A stretch of 64,000 bases of DNA from Wyeomyia smithii (taxonomy: Eukaryota > Arthropoda > Insecta > Diptera > Culicidae): contig NC_073696.1 of NCBI RefSeq assembly GCF_029784165.1, positions 173,590,912-173,654,911 of the forward strand, written 5' to 3'. Shown piece after piece: positions 1 through 11,139 of the stretch (its first letter is position 1; each line of letters begins with the position of its first letter). Both the position numbers and the translations under genes were made by a program. The notes under the pieces were generated by a model. The model was not told the DNA's origin. It saw only the letters and a list, made by a program, of their open reading frames with translations, and searched no databases.

Positions 1-172
1 TGGGATCAACAGTTCTCTATCGGAGTACCAAATGGCATTCAGCGACGGTTGCTTCGACGTCTACGCTTTGGCGGAAACGTGGCTCACCGCTAACACGATA
101 TCGAACCAGCTATACTTATACTTATACTCTGTTTATCGCCAGGACCAGTCGTGCATGAACAGCAACAGAAAG
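1..172 (+). pseudogene. LINE ORF2 fragment, endonuclease N-terminal part
   Basis: One frame here reads as the start of an apurinic-type (EEP) endonuclease of a non-LTR retrotransposon, including the motif ALAETWLTANTISNQL, close to the ALTETWL signature of insect LINE ORF2s. It then continues with a VYRQDQS-like stretch. The reading stops at about 172 where an inverted-repeat element begins, and the same endonuclease resumes near 3262 with VYIPPDRVSDDAL. The two pieces are therefore one LINE split by a nested insertion. The 5' part of the element lies before the window. Confidence 0.6.
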
Positions 173-346
173 TTATTCACTTCAATGGCTCACTATTGAA
201 TTTTACTAGTAATACTGCTGCAGCATGCTGCTGTTGCAAATTCAATCATGTGATAAGAAATGATATCGTGTAAAATTTATCATGGAGGCTACTCCGAAGA
301 TACTATGAGCAAAAATTACATTCTGAAGCTTTTTTTCAAAATACTA

Positions 347-373
347 TAGACCGTTCCGATAATTATAAATACA
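347..373. repeat. Left terminal inverted repeat of the D,D37E mariner
   Basis: The repeat starts TAGACCGTTCCGA and is preceded by TA. It pairs with 1607-1633 with two mismatches. Confidence 0.85.
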
Positions 374-494
374 CTTACTTACACATTTCAAATAACGTGC
401 AGTATTCAACCAAACGTTGGCTGCGTCCTGTTGTTTACATCCAAAAGAAACAGATGCTGTCATTTTTTCTAACATTTAGTGCGAAATTTTGAAA

Positions 495-1519
495 ATGCGT
501 GGCCTTTCTCCCGAGCAAAGAAAGCGAATTGTGCACAAATGGGGCACCGTGAGTGGTCTTTCTATTAGCCAGAGAAGAAGATATAAGTGTCGGAGCAGTT
601 CAAACCGCATTGCGGAAGTATTGTGAAGAGTGCACATTTACTGATGCCCCAAGACGTGGTAGAAAACCCGGGTTGATCCCACAATGGACAAAAAGGTTAA
701 GGAATACTACAAGCGGCATCCTTCAGTATCAGTACGAGATGTGGCGAGAAAGCTTGGAACCTCGGCGAGTAACGTTATGCGTGCCAAGGGAAGAATGGGT
801 CTGCAGACCCGCCGGAAGCAGAAGCAGCCAAAACGAAATCCAAAACAACCTGAATCTGTGAAACCGAGAGCTCGGAAGCTTTATGACAAACTTCTGACCA
901 AAAAAAATGGGGTGTGTTATCATGGATGTCGAAACCTACATAAAACTGGACTATAAGACTCTGCCTGGACCGCAAATTTTATACATCACCGAAGGGAAAG
1001 GATGTCCCTGGACCAGTGAAAGCCATTTACACCGAAAAATTCGGCAAGAAGGTAATGGTTTGGCAGGCCATTTGTGAATGTGGGAAAATATCTCGTCCAT
1101 TCATTACGAATGACACAATGAATGGTAAAATTTACGTGAAAAAGTGTTTGCAGAAAAGGTTGTTACCCATGGTTAAGCAGCATAACAATCCTCCAATCTT
1201 TTGGCCTGATCTTGCTACCTGCCATTACTCTAAGGATGCACTAGGGTGGTAAAAAACAAATAATGTCACATGTGTCCCAAAGGAGATGAATCCTCCAAAC
1301 TGCCCTGTAATTCGCCCTATTGAAACTTTTTGGGCTTTGACCAAGGCAAAGCTGAGGAAATATGTCAAACCAGCGGACAATGTTGAAAAATTTGAAAAAG
1401 ATTGGCTTAAAGTGGTAAAAATGGTCGGAGAACACACTGTGCAAAACCTTATGAGTAGTGTTAAGAGAAAAGGTAGAGAACTCGCGTATCCTACGAAAAA
1501 TAATCCCAACTTGAATTGA
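495..1519 (+). pseudogene. D,D37E mariner-like transposase, inactivated
   Basis: The ATG at 495 starts MRGLSPEQRKRIVHKWGT, a typical N-terminal helix-turn-helix of Tc1/mariner transposases. After frameshifts and stops, the second HTH follows (about 684-830), ending in KKVKEYYKRHPSVSVRDVA and a basic RRKQKQPKRN linker. The first Asp lies in a damaged MDDETY-like motif near 925. The stretch 1016-1252 gives KVMVWQAICECGK and IFWPDLATCHYS, with the second Asp. Bases 1286-1519 give NPPNCPVIRPIETFWAL, with the catalytic Glu, through to the terminus. An in-frame stop separates 1252 from the last block. The protein would act as a cut-and-paste transposase in the nucleus; here it is dead. Confidence 0.8.
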
Positions 1520-1606
1520 AACTGGAAACAAAACACTTATTATCTATATTTCAGAATAAAATGACCCGAAAAATCCTGTATTTTTTGTTTTATTCAAGAA
1601 AGAAGA

Positions 1607-1633
1607 TGTATTTATAATTTTCGGAACAGTCTA
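1607..1633. repeat. Right terminal inverted repeat of the D,D37E mariner
   Basis: The repeat ends TCGGAACAGTCTA and is followed by TA. It is the inverted partner of 347-373. Confidence 0.85.
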
Positions 1634-1692
1634 TATGAGGAAAAATTACACTCTAAAGCTTACTTTCACGCGGAATTATTTCTCATCCTTAA

Positions 1693-2888
1693 GGGGTAAT
1701 ATCTACCAAATGCTCAAAAACCAAGACTTTTTTCATTATTTTTTTTAAAGGACATTTGCGATGTAAGGTATATAAATAATATATCATTGGATTGAGCAAC
1801 TCTTGGAGAATAGAAAAAAAAATTTATTGCTATTATTTTTTACAAAATGGCGGCTGTGCAGCGATTGCCGTGAAACGCTTTTTTAAAAAGTTCTTCCGCG
1901 GCGAGCAGTAGAAATCGTGCCCAACGCCACCTATAACCAAAACAAATTTTTTTTCATTATCTACATAAGTGTCGCTAGTGAAGAACACATGATTATATTT
2001 TTAGAATTTTTCTTCGCAAAATGGCAACGGTTTGAAAAAAAAAATTCTTTTTAGACAAAAAAAATCGATTTTTATTGTTTATAACTTTTGTTGTTGTTAA
2101 TCAATCACCAAAATCGTGTGTACTTCACTAGATAATCTAATGAAGAAGCTACAGTTAAAATTTCAAGTCAATCGGATGTAAACTTTTTCAGTTCTACTGC
2201 TCGCCGATTTTGAAAACATGGTTTTGAGAAAAACGCGTTCAAAGTTTCAATATGCTATAAATCTTTAGAATCGCAATAATAAAGCCCCTGATATTTTTTT
2301 TACCTCCAGTCAGCTATCCCTGCGCCGTAAAGTTGTCCTTCCTGGGCTTTATTTTCCTCTTTTTCCTTTTTGTTATCTGATGTTAACCTGCGCTTAGCCT
2401 CTTTCGCGATATCAGACATGCGATGCTTAGCGACTTTGACGTGGTTGGCGTCCAATCCCACGAAAAACTCAAACCTGTCACTCATATTTGAGTACTTTTG
2501 AATATAACTCAAAGTTAAAAAGTATAGAAAAACTCAAACAAAGAACGTACACAACGAGATCGGCTGATCGACGTAACAAAGGGAAATTGTGAGTAAACAC
2601 GTGCTGGAGAGACGCTATAACGATCGAAGCTTGATGCAGCGACCTCCATACTTCGAATTTGAAACACGATAACGATCAGAGGTAACTTCTGCTAGTTTGC
2701 AAAGCCTCGAAAAACGAGCATCGCCAAAGTAATCGAAAGATTTGAATTTGGAGCATAAAAGTTGTTCGATAAAAATTGATTCAAACGAATTTTGAGTTTA
2801 GATCAGTACTTGGACGATGTAGATTTTGATTCTAGGATAGTTTTAGCATGATTTAAGCAAATAAAATTTTTTTTTTTGTTTTTACCCC
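1693..2888. mobile_element. TTAA-flanked MITE, piggyBac-like ends
   Basis: The sequence begins GGGGTAAT and ends TTTTTACCCC. It is flanked on both sides by TTAA (1689-1692 and 2889-2892), the target site that piggyBac-type elements duplicate. The terminal repeat is short (GGGGTAA). The interior is AT-rich with an ATGGCGGC-containing tract, and no transposase is visible. Assignment to piggyBac rests only on the TTAA duplication. Confidence 0.5.
2300..2512 (-). CDS. Short open frame of 70 codons inside the MITE, unrecognised
   Basis: The frame is highly charged. It contains MSDRFEFFVGLDANHV near its start and a Lys/Glu-rich middle (KKEKEENKAQEG), and ends GAGIADWR just inside the right half of the TTAA-flanked element. 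I do not recognise the family. Its composition (GC-richer than the surrounding AT-rich MITE) suggests a captured host or transposase fragment. It may equally be a chance frame. No splice or promoter signal decides this. Confidence 0.25.
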   Translation of the reverse strand: MSYIQKYSNMSDRFEFFVGLDANHVKVAKHRMSDIAKEAKRRLTSDNKKEKEENKAQEGQLYGAGIADWR

Positions 2889-3261
2889 TTAAGCAAGTGT
2901 GCAATAGCAGCATTCTGTAGCAGTGTTGCTGGAAAAATTCAATGGTGAGCCGTTCGTCAGACATTCAATCAGTTTGGGGTGAATAACTTTTTCTACGAGC
3001 ATCGTAGCGCCTAAAAAACATTTCCTACAAATATCATGTATTGATATTTTTTTAGGAGCCAACTGGACCTCTCTAGAGAGTAAGTTTTGAAAAAGGTGGA
3101 TTTTCTCATATAAAATCGTATGGAAACTTAAAAAATCGGGCGCAAAAATATAGTTCCACCGAACAATCTGAAAGGTTGTTATAGGACAATAAGGAACACG
3201 AAAAGTGCATGGGAGCGACAAAATGACACTATCGCTTTTTTCCCATATAACCGTGTCCCAG

Positions 3262-5836
3262 TCTAATGTGTAGTCTACATTCCTCCTGATCGTGTATCCG
3301 ACGACGCTTTGATTATGAACCATCTTGACTCTGTTTATTGGATTGTATCGCAAATGGAACCCAGAGATAACATTGTCGTGTTTGGAGATTACAACTTGAG
3401 CGGGATCTCTTGGCAAAGCAATTCTAACGGTTTCTTTTTGCCGATAACCTCTCGTTCTTCGATTGGCCCGACGTTACGTAGATTACTGGATACCTAATGC
3501 ACTGCTGGTCTGAAACAGATGAGTGGAGTTGAAAACGAGCGCTCTCGCATACTCGAACTGTGCTTCGTTAGCGACGAGCTCTGTGAACGGTTTCATAAGC
3601 TTCACGGTGGTTAAAATGATCAGATACCATCCTCCTCTACTCGTAGGCTTGAAAGTTAGCCCACAACATCGTTTCCGCGATACTGCCGATAGCGTCTTCT
3701 ACGATTCCAACAGGGCTGATTTTGATGGCTTGAAAGACTTCCTTCTGCGTGTCTAGTGGGATGATGTTCTTCGAAGCTACGATGTTAACTTTGCTGCGTC
3801 AACTGTCTCCGCTCTCCCTCTATATGCTATCGACCAATTTGTTCCTGTGAAAACCAAGCGTGAAGCAGCTTAAGCTACTTGGCTACTTAAGCTACGTACG
3901 CCGATCTCAAATATCTAAAAACTGAAACGCGCAGCCCTCCGAAGACACAGCAAGTATCGTACGGACTTTACCAGGGCCAGCTATATGTTAGCAAACGCTG
4001 AATATAAGCAACTGAATGATCGTCTGTACAACGACTATCAGGACCATCTGCAAAATAACCTCAAGAATAACCCCAAAAGATTCTGGCGTTACGTTAACAG
4101 CCAATAGAAGGAAAACGGATTACCCTCCACAATGACTAATGGTTTGCTGGAAGCTGAATCAACTGTGGATGTTGCCGACCTCTTCCGATCACAATTCAGC
4201 AGCGTTTTTACCAATGAGCTTCTGAATACGCAAGATGTGGCTGCCGCTACCAGAAATGTTCCCCGACTGACGGCATCTGATTCGCGAATCGTTATCACCG
4301 ATGATATGGTCAAGGCAGCAGGTATGGATCTGAAGTGTTCCACCGGATGCGGCCCAGACGGGATTCCTTCGCTTGTCATCAAACGCTGTATACACTCACT
4401 TGCAACACTGATAACCACAGTATTTAATCGCTCTCTGCGTACAGGGGTGTTCCCTACTTGCTGGAAAGACTTGTATGTGTCCGGTATTCAAAAAAGGCTG
4501 TAAGCGAATCGTCTCGAATGATCGCGGTATAGCCGCCTTGAGTGCTACCTCTAAGCTGTTTGATTTGACAGTGCTGCGCATGCTGGCTCAGAGATATGTA
4601 CAGTATATATCCTCGGAACAGCACGGTTTTATGTCTAAGCGTTCGACAACGACTTAACCTGCTTCACATCGTTTGTAACTCGTCAATTAGAAAATGGCCA
4701 GCAAGTTTGATAAAAAAATCAGCAGATTGCCATAGCCAAGTTTGACAAGCTTGGCATTATTGATAATTTGCTTCTGGATCGAATCGTATCTAACTGGAAG
4801 AAATATGTCCGTCGAAATCGGTGATCACATTTCCTCACCTTTTCCCATTTGGTTCGGTGTTTCTCAGGGAAGTCATCTTGGACCATTTCTATTCTTGCTA
4901 TATATGAACGATGTCATCCTTACCCTCAAGTACTCTAAACTTTCCTACGCCTATGACTTGAAGTAATATTACACGATGAAACAGCCAAAGGACGCGTTGT
5001 TCCTGCAACAGCAGTTGAAAGCCTTCGCTGACTGGTGTCAACTCAACCGGATGTCGTTGAACGTATCGAAATGCTCGGTTATTTCGTTTAGTCGCAGACG
5101 CTCCAACATCAATTTCAACTACGCTTTGGCAGGTATACAGTGAAAGCGCGAATCGACGGTGAAGGACCTGGGAATCCTGCTCGATACCAAACTGAACTTC
5201 AAAAATCATGTTTCGAAAGCCTCGTCGCAGCTAGGATTTCTGTTTCGCTTTGCCAAGAAGTTTAAAAACGCTTACTGCTTGAAAACTTTATACTGTGCCA
5301 TTGTTCGGCCGTTATTGGAATATGCGTCTGTGGTTTGGGCACCCTATAATTAGGATGGGAAGAACCGCGTTGAGGCTGTTCAACACAGATTCGTCTGCTT
5401 CACTTTACGCCATCTCAGGTGGACAAGTCCACGCCACCTACCCTGTTATGAAAGTCGTTGCTTGCTGTTTAGTTTAAAACTGTTGGAGGATGGACGCAAC
5501 TTGGCTAAAGCGTGCTACATAACTGACCTCCGTCAGGGTAATATTTACTGCTCTTCACTACTTAGCTCTTTGAACATCAACATACGCCGCCGCAACTTCC
5601 GATCGCACCCGTTCCTGAGAATCTCTCGGGTAAGGACCGATTATGGCCGTCATGAACCAATGAGTAATATGTCTCGTGCGTTTAATAGTTGTTACCATGT
5701 TTTTAACTTTAATGTGTCTCGCAAAGCGAACAAACGTAGTTTTAAGCGCATTTTATGTTAATTTTAGCTGATATTATTAGTGAGGTCATTGGGGTAATCA
5801 TATTATCTGTTGACTAAAATAAAATAAATAAATAAT
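3262..5836 (+). pseudogene. Degenerate LINE ORF2: endonuclease end, reverse transcriptase, 3' tail
   Basis: The endonuclease resumes with VYIPPDRVSDDAL and NIVVFGDYNLSGISW (3309-3420). A linker follows, then reverse-transcriptase blocks: a GCGPDGIPSLVIKRC-type block near 4345-4400, CPVFKKGCKRIVSNDRGI (4475 on), GVSQGSHLGPFLFLLYMNDV (about 4855-4915) and the catalytic box decayed to YAYDLK. The thumb follows with KDLGILLDTKLNFKNHVS and a VRPLLEYASVVWAPY stretch (5159-5353). The C-terminal part has RVRTDYGRHEPMSNMSRAFN. Many stops and frameshifts break it. No RNase H domain follows. The 3' end is an (A/T)AAAT-rich tail at about 5812-5836, so it is probably a CR1/Jockey-group LINE. The exact clade is uncertain. 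Confidence 0.75.
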
Positions 5837-6375
5837 ACGGAAAAAGTCTTTCACTAATTTAAAGGATTATCACTTTTCATTCATTTTGAGAAGAATCACA
5901 TGTTGTAAAGGATTTGTATGCACTTCATTTTTTAACGATTGGAATCATGCTTCATGTCCGTAAAGGGCCACCGGGAGTATCAGCGTTCTATACAACGCTA
6001 CCCAGGTAACCAAAAGTAAGGATAAAAGTAGATTTCATAGTCTAATCAGCCAAACTAACGACCATGGATAGATCTCTATACAGCTCGATTTTTAAGTAAT
6101 TAACCGAACTTTCAAATTCGCATTTGATGATGAATAAACTTCGAGCAGAATGCAAAGCAGCTTTTAAACCGAACTAGAAAGTTCACATTAAGTTCGGTTA
6201 GGTCGCTGCATAGAACGCTATTCAGCTTGAAAAGAGAACTTCAAAAAACTCAAAATAAAAAAAAGCAATTTGCGATTTTTTAGTTTATCGTTTCCCTAAC
6301 TTAATAGTCATGTTGGTTTAATTCCATGATAAGAATGACGAACTGGATAAAATATTATTAAACTTCATGATTTTT
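5837..6375. other. Non-coding stretch with a small antisense RT relic
   Basis: AT-rich sequence with no gene. On the minus strand, bases about 5944-6000 read ALYRTLILPVALYGHEA, which matches the thumb region of RTE-like reverse transcriptases (the usual form is KTLIRPVALYGHEAW). This is a tiny LINE remnant. The rest carries nothing I recognise. Confidence 0.45.
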
Positions 6376-6491
6376 GCCTTTCTCCTAGAAAGGTATAGCA
6401 ATCACTTAAAAAACCAAAGCTATAAAAGTGCTCTAAAGGGTCGAATCTCATATATCAATCGACTTATATCGACGAGCTGAGCATTTTCTGA

Positions 6492-6540
6492 ATGTGTGTG
6501 TATGTGTGAGTGTATGTGTGTGTGTGTGTGTATGTATGTA
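6492..6540. repeat. TG-rich microsatellite
   Basis: Interrupted (TG)n / (TATG)n tract near the left end of the repeat element. Confidence 0.85.
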
Positions 6541-7676
6541 ACGCTCTCCCAATCTCACTCGATTTTCTCAGAGATGGCTGAATCGATTTCCATGGAATTA
6601 ATTGCAAATGAAAGATCTTATGGGACCCTATTGAATTTCATTGTAATCGGATTTTTAGTTTCGAGGTTATGTATCAAAATGTAAAAATCACAAAACTTCA
6701 TTTTCTCAAAAACTACACAACCTATTTGAACAAATTTGGTATCAAAAGAACGGGCTTATTTTTTGAACCATTTGTAAAATAGTTTTATAATGATTGGACA
6801 TGTAGTTCGAAAGTTATGCAAAGAAACGTGTTTAAAAGACTGTTTAAATTCACTCACTTTTCTCAGAGATGGCTGGACTGATTTTCACAAAATTAGTGTC
6901 ATATGGAAGGTCTTGTTGCCTCATAAGGCCCTATTGAGTTTATAGTTATTGGACTTCTTTGTCCTCTATGTATGATAATGGGAAATCAGGCTATGACAAG
7001 AAACATGTTTCCAAGACTATTTGAACTCACCCACTTTTCTCAGAGATGGATGGACCGATTTTCACAAAATAAGTTGCAATAGTAAGGTCTAGTTGCCTGA
7101 TAAGACCCTATTGAATTTTACTATAATCGGACTGTAACTTTGTCTGTTATGTATCAAAATGTAAAAGTTATGAAACTCCATTATCTCAGAAACTACACAA
7201 CCGATTTGAACAAAATAGGTATCAAATGAACGGACTGTCTTCAAAACCCCTAAATAACGAATTTTATGATGATTGCACATGTAGTTCGAAGGTTATGAAA
7301 AGAAACGTGTACAGAACTTTTTTAAATTCACTCGTTTTGCCAAAGATTGACTGAAGAGAAAGAAAGACTGATTCCAACAATCTTAGTTTTAAATTGAAGG
7401 TTTAGTTGCTATTGGTACCCATTTCATTTGATTATAACACTGGTTGGCGAAATCGAAAAAAATGCTGCTCTTAAGCTCACAATACTTGCCCTAGAAAGAA
7501 AAAAATTCACAGGAAAAGTTATAATTTTTAATTTTTTCTTAGTTTGACCTTTGTGGCCACACTTGTGTTGACCAGTGTAATCGGACTTTTATTTTAACCA
7601 TTATGTATTAAATTGTAAAAATATTTTTTTATTAATTTTAGACACTTTACATTATAAATGCATTCGTGTAAAAATA

Positions 7677-7817
7677 TTGAATGTCTATTCTCTCAAAAAT
7701 TACACGACTTATTTAAAGAAAACAGGTGTCAAACGAATGTTCGCATTTGATGTGATTTGAATGTCTATTCTCTCAAAAATTACACGACTTATTTAAAGAA
7801 AACAGGTGTCAAACGAA
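7677..7817. repeat. 61-base direct duplication, period 80
   Basis: Bases 7677-7737 recur at 7757-7817 without a visible mismatch, separated by 19 bases. This is younger than the diverged modules around it. Confidence 0.85.
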
Positions 7818-8034
7818 CAAGTTGTTCCTCAAACTCACGAACAATCTAAATTCAAAGGCTGTTTAAAACTAGCTGCTTTGATTAAAGATCGAAACTAGGA
7901 GTCATGATGATAGAAAAACTATTTATTTAGTACAAATATTACGTCAAATTTCAAATACTATGCTCAAATTATTCCTTTAAATACAACATCAATATTCTAA
8001 AATCCAGAGAGTGGATATACCTTTATTAGATTAT

Positions 8035-8335
8035 ATTTGGCAATTGAAGGATGTTTTCCAGAAACCGGAAGTCGCAAATGCTGATTTCAAAATGAAATAT
8101 GGGGTTGATTCCTGACCTCTGATTATCATCCCGGATACTGAAAAACTCAAATTGTGTAATGTTTGTCCCTTTTAGACTGGTTTCCAGAAACCGGAAGCCA
8201 CTGTCTAGAAATTTAAAATGGCGCCTGAAGATGATTCCTGGCCTTAGGGTATCATACCGCTTCTTCAAATCGTATTGGATGATATTTGTCACTTTAGGCT
8301 GTTAGTCGGAAACTGTCGCCATCTTTACCATAGAA
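8035..8335. repeat. Degenerate CCGGAAG minisatellite, first cluster
   Basis: Two to three diverged units of about 120-130 bases share TTTTCCAGAAACCGGAAG, a following GATTCCTGGCC-like box and a TATCAT box. Related units lie at about 10470-10535 and 10838-10992 (GTCGATTCCCGGCCTCTGG). Confidence 0.6.
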
Positions 8336-8989
8336 ATACCCAGATCAGGCAGTTCGGCAATTTTATGATGGATTTTATGATTTCATGATTACCAGGCAAC
8401 CAGAAGTGGTCATCTGGAATAAAAAATGGGTTTGAGGTCGGGTTCTGGCCACTGGGTATAATCCAGGTTTCAAGAACCCATATTGATTGATATTTGCCCA
8501 TTCATTGGATGCCTCTCAGAAACGATCAGTAATATCAACTGCGTTAAAGAATTTCATTTTCAATGATAAGATCATTCAAATTATTGTATGAGGAACAACT
8601 GGTAATTTTAAATTAATTGAAATCTACTAACTAAAGTTGACATAAACAATCGAAATATCTATACACAGTATATGAGTACAAACCGATTATACTACGATCA
8701 AAATCGCATAAATAAACTAAATTGCATCATATATTTGAAAGAATTTAATGTTATTTGCATGTATATGTGTTAATGTATGTTCATATGTTTGTGAATGATA
8801 TATTTTAAATGTGTTAAATGGCTACCAAAAATTTGTTGTTTAGAATGAATAACAAATCCAGCAGAAATTGTCAAGATGTATTTTTTAAGTTTTTGTGTAA
8901 ATCTGTTTTAACAAATAATAAGTTCGAATGAGAAAGGCTGAGTCTCACCGCTAGTTGGATTAATTCAGGTTTTTTTCATTACTGTTAAT

Positions 8990-9790
8990 GGCACTTAGTA
9001 CGCACTTTTGCCCCGCGGCTTATGCGTACTTTTACCCCGCAATGAGTTTTCCAACTGGTTTGAGTTTTATGACAAACACCAAAATTTTTTTGGCAAAACA
9101 AATTCACCATGCAAACCACAATTGTACAAAAGTTTTTTGGGTTCTTTTGTTTTCGAGTTTCTGCAGTTATCCAATAGGTCAATCATAGTTTCCGAAACTA
9201 AGAAAATTAGATTAAAACAGCTCAAAACACAACTTTCCTCATAGCTTCGCACCAATTAAACGGAATCTTATGTGTTTAGATGTGTGATTAACTGACGTTA
9301 TAATACAGCAAATTCATAAAATGTTGCCAGTTTATTTTGCTCGTTGCCCCTCACTACTCTATACGACGCGGTTTTACCCCATGTATAGTGGGCGGCTTTA
9401 CTCCCAGTAAAACATTTTCATATTTCATCGAAAAGTAGTCAAAATTGCAAGATTACACACGGCTTTCGATATTTTCGAAAGAAGACAGATTCAGGCAACC
9501 GATTGAACCTATATTCACAAACAAAACAATAAATTTTCAGACAGAAAAATCTTAAGTCCCGTAGCCGCAGAACAATAGCGCATTGACCGGTTGCCAGCTG
9601 AAAGGTTGTTTTTGATTATTTCTGTGACCATTCGCTCACTATCGAAGCAGAAAGGGGTGTATATTGTAAACGTGTCTATTAAGAAAATATTTCCATCATT
9701 TTATAACTTGGCAGTGAAACTGCGGTGGGCGCTCTTGCCCCGCTGGGCGGTCTTACCTTGTTTACCCCTATATGCGGAGTTGAGCAACGT
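8990..9790. other. Unassigned repeat-like DNA with CCCCGC motifs
   Basis: No gene is visible. The short motif TT(T/G)(A/C)CCCCGC recurs near 9010, 9035 and 9735-9750, and related TTTACCCCATG or TTTACCCCTAT boxes are at about 9372 and 9765. The spacing suggests a decayed repeat whose ends cannot be defined here. Confidence 0.35.
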
Positions 9791-9925
9791 AATGCCTCAA
9801 TAGTTGCAACAATCCAATCGATGACCCTTCTTATAGATAGGGCATATTAGGCCTTCCAACCAGTCGTTCGGCATTTGTTCATCCGCCCAGAACCTTAGTA
9901 TTATCTTAATATTACTTGGTAGCTA
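9790..9925 (-). pseudogene. RTE-like reverse transcriptase fragment
   Basis: The minus strand reads KIILRFWADEQMPNDWLEG followed by ICPIYKKGHRLDCCNY, a stop, and GIT. This is the first RT block of RTE-like LINEs (usual form W..E.MP.DW..G.ICPIYKKGD.LDC.NYRGIT). The Arg codon of NYRGI is now a TGA. Only about 45 residues survive. Confidence 0.75.
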
Positions 9926-10168
9926 GTTCAAATTGTTGTAATTCATGTGAATTATGGTGACCCTAGCAAAGATAGAAGTGCTTCAAAAGGCCGCAAAGTA
10001 ATTGTTCGCCGGGTTTATCACTTCTACGTTTGCTTACGGGAAAACTTCATTCAAGTCGCTGATGAATTTACGCCCTTCTGACTTGATTGGGAGCACCACA
10101 AAGCTGTTATCTTGTTTTTTTTCCAGTTTATAATAATGGATACGAGGCATACTGCCACAAGACATAAC

Positions 10169-10248
10169 GGACGCGAGGCCAGATGAACGCGAGGCCAGAT
10201 GAACGCGAGGCCAGATGAACGCGAGGCCGGATGAACGCGAGGCCGAAT
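10169..10248. repeat. 16-bp tandem repeat, five copies
   Basis: Five consecutive copies of GAACGCGAGGCCAGAT. The first has GG for GA at the start, and the last two carry changes near the end (CCGGAT, CCGAAT). The unit is much richer in GC than the flanks. Confidence 0.95.
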
Positions 10249-10334
10249 GTTAATATATTCCTAAAGAGTTAAGGTTGGGCATAATATTTTTTTTAAATCA
10301 TATAGCGAAGACGCATAATCGAGGGCAAGGAAAC

Positions 10335-10535
10335 GAAGCGGCACTAAGACGCCGGGGTTTTCGCAGTCTGAGCCGGCCGCCGACCCGCCGTCGGAAGCGG
10401 CGGCCTCTCGCACACAAACGACTGATCTACTGGTTTGCTAGGTCTACGTGCTAGGTTTGCTAGGGTCGATCTCCGGCTTCTAGATATAATCTTGGTTCCA
10501 AGAATATCTAAGTTGGTTGGTATTTGACGTTGTAT
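10335..10535. repeat. GC-rich repeat piece with hairpin plus minisatellite unit
   Basis: A GC-rich island contains CCGAC-CCGCC-GTCGG inside GCCG/CGGC, which can fold as a hairpin. It is joined to TAGGTCTACGTGCTAGG and then a unit related to the CCGGAAG minisatellite (GGTCGATCTCCGGCTTC). It looks like a repeat fragment, and no coding role is visible. Confidence 0.4.
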
Positions 10536-10837
10536 TCGGCTCTGATTGGTCGAAATCTGTATTCGAAACATGTCTCAACATTTTTTAATAGTTCCATTGT
10601 TCTCGTCATAACATTACAATTTTGCCGCATGTTTATAAGCAGCATTGATTGTTGCAAAAACGAAGAAAACCCGTTGGAAACAAAAATCATGAATACTCGC
10701 TGCTGGTTTAAATACCCTTGTAATTGAATTTACATGATACTTGAATTAAAGATTTCTACTTTGCAACATGCAAATACTCTCTCTCTTCTTTCTCACGCTA
10801 ATGGAATAAAGTGACACTAAAATCTCAGAAGTCTGGT

Positions 10838-10992
10838 TTTGATTTCCGGCTTATGGGTGCCATTCTTGTTAAAGTAATACCCATATCAAATGGTATTCGG
10901 CAATTTTAGGATGTTTTCCAGCTACCGGAAGATGCCGTGTTAGCATCTGGGGTCGATTCCCGGCCTCTGGATATAATCTCGCTAACGAAAAT
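10838..10992. repeat. CCGGAAG minisatellite unit, second cluster
   Basis: Contains GGATGTTTTCCAGCTACCGG and GGTCGATTCCCGGCCTCTGG, related to the cluster at 8035-8335. Confidence 0.55.
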
Positions 10993-11139
10993 ATGACCGA
11001 TAACATCGAATTGCGGATTCTCGTCTGGACATAATTTTTTCAAAGTATAAATCACACCCTCAGCCCTTGTTCATTTTTCGCATCCTCAAAAGAATTACAT
11101 ACATTGCATACTTAACAACTTAAACCGTAGTAGTTAGAC

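Larger units (their letters stand above)
347..1633 (+). mobile_element. Tc1/mariner-type transposon, D,D37E group
   Basis: The element is bounded by 27-bp terminal inverted repeats (347-373 and 1607-1633) that agree at 25 of 27 positions, with TA dinucleotides at 345-346 and 1634-1635 as the target duplication. It encloses a decayed transposase. Exactly 37 residues separate the second catalytic Asp (in WPDLA) from the Glu (in RPIETFW), which is the ITmD37E arrangement known from mosquitoes. Confidence 0.85.
173..3261. mobile_element. Nested inverted-repeat DNA element splitting the LINE
   Basis: Bases about 173-245 match the reverse complement of about 2890-2990 (shared core GGCTCACYATTGAA, then a CTGCTGTTGC-like stretch), with an internal deletion of about 30 bases in the left arm. 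The right arm continues to about 3260. A further copy of the right arm, in + orientation, is at about 36548-36812, so this is a dispersed family. The element carries a mariner and a TTAA-flanked MITE inside it. The exact ends are inferred from where LINE coding similarity stops and restarts. Confidence 0.5.
6376..8975. mobile_element. Non-autonomous repeat element with GCCTTTCTC ends and internal repeats
   Basis: The left end GCCTTTCTC (6376) has its inverted partner GAGAAAGGC at 8930-8938, and both ends look like a dispersed mosquito repeat. The interior contains three degenerate copies of a module starting CTCAGAGATGGCTG. They begin at about 6566, 6862 and 7038 and share CCCTATTGAATT and ATGTATCAAAATGTAAAA. 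It also contains a TG microsatellite and a 61-base direct duplication. No transposase is seen, and the right boundary is uncertain by tens of bases. Confidence 0.5.

Noticed and set aside
553..861. 102-codon + strand frame inside the mariner
   Set aside because: A mixed frame over the decayed transposase. The true transposase frames show the HTH and catalytic motifs.
2889..3416. 175-codon minus-strand open frame
   Set aside because: It spans the repeat arm and the LINE endonuclease in antisense. The same arm at 36548-36812 is not open.
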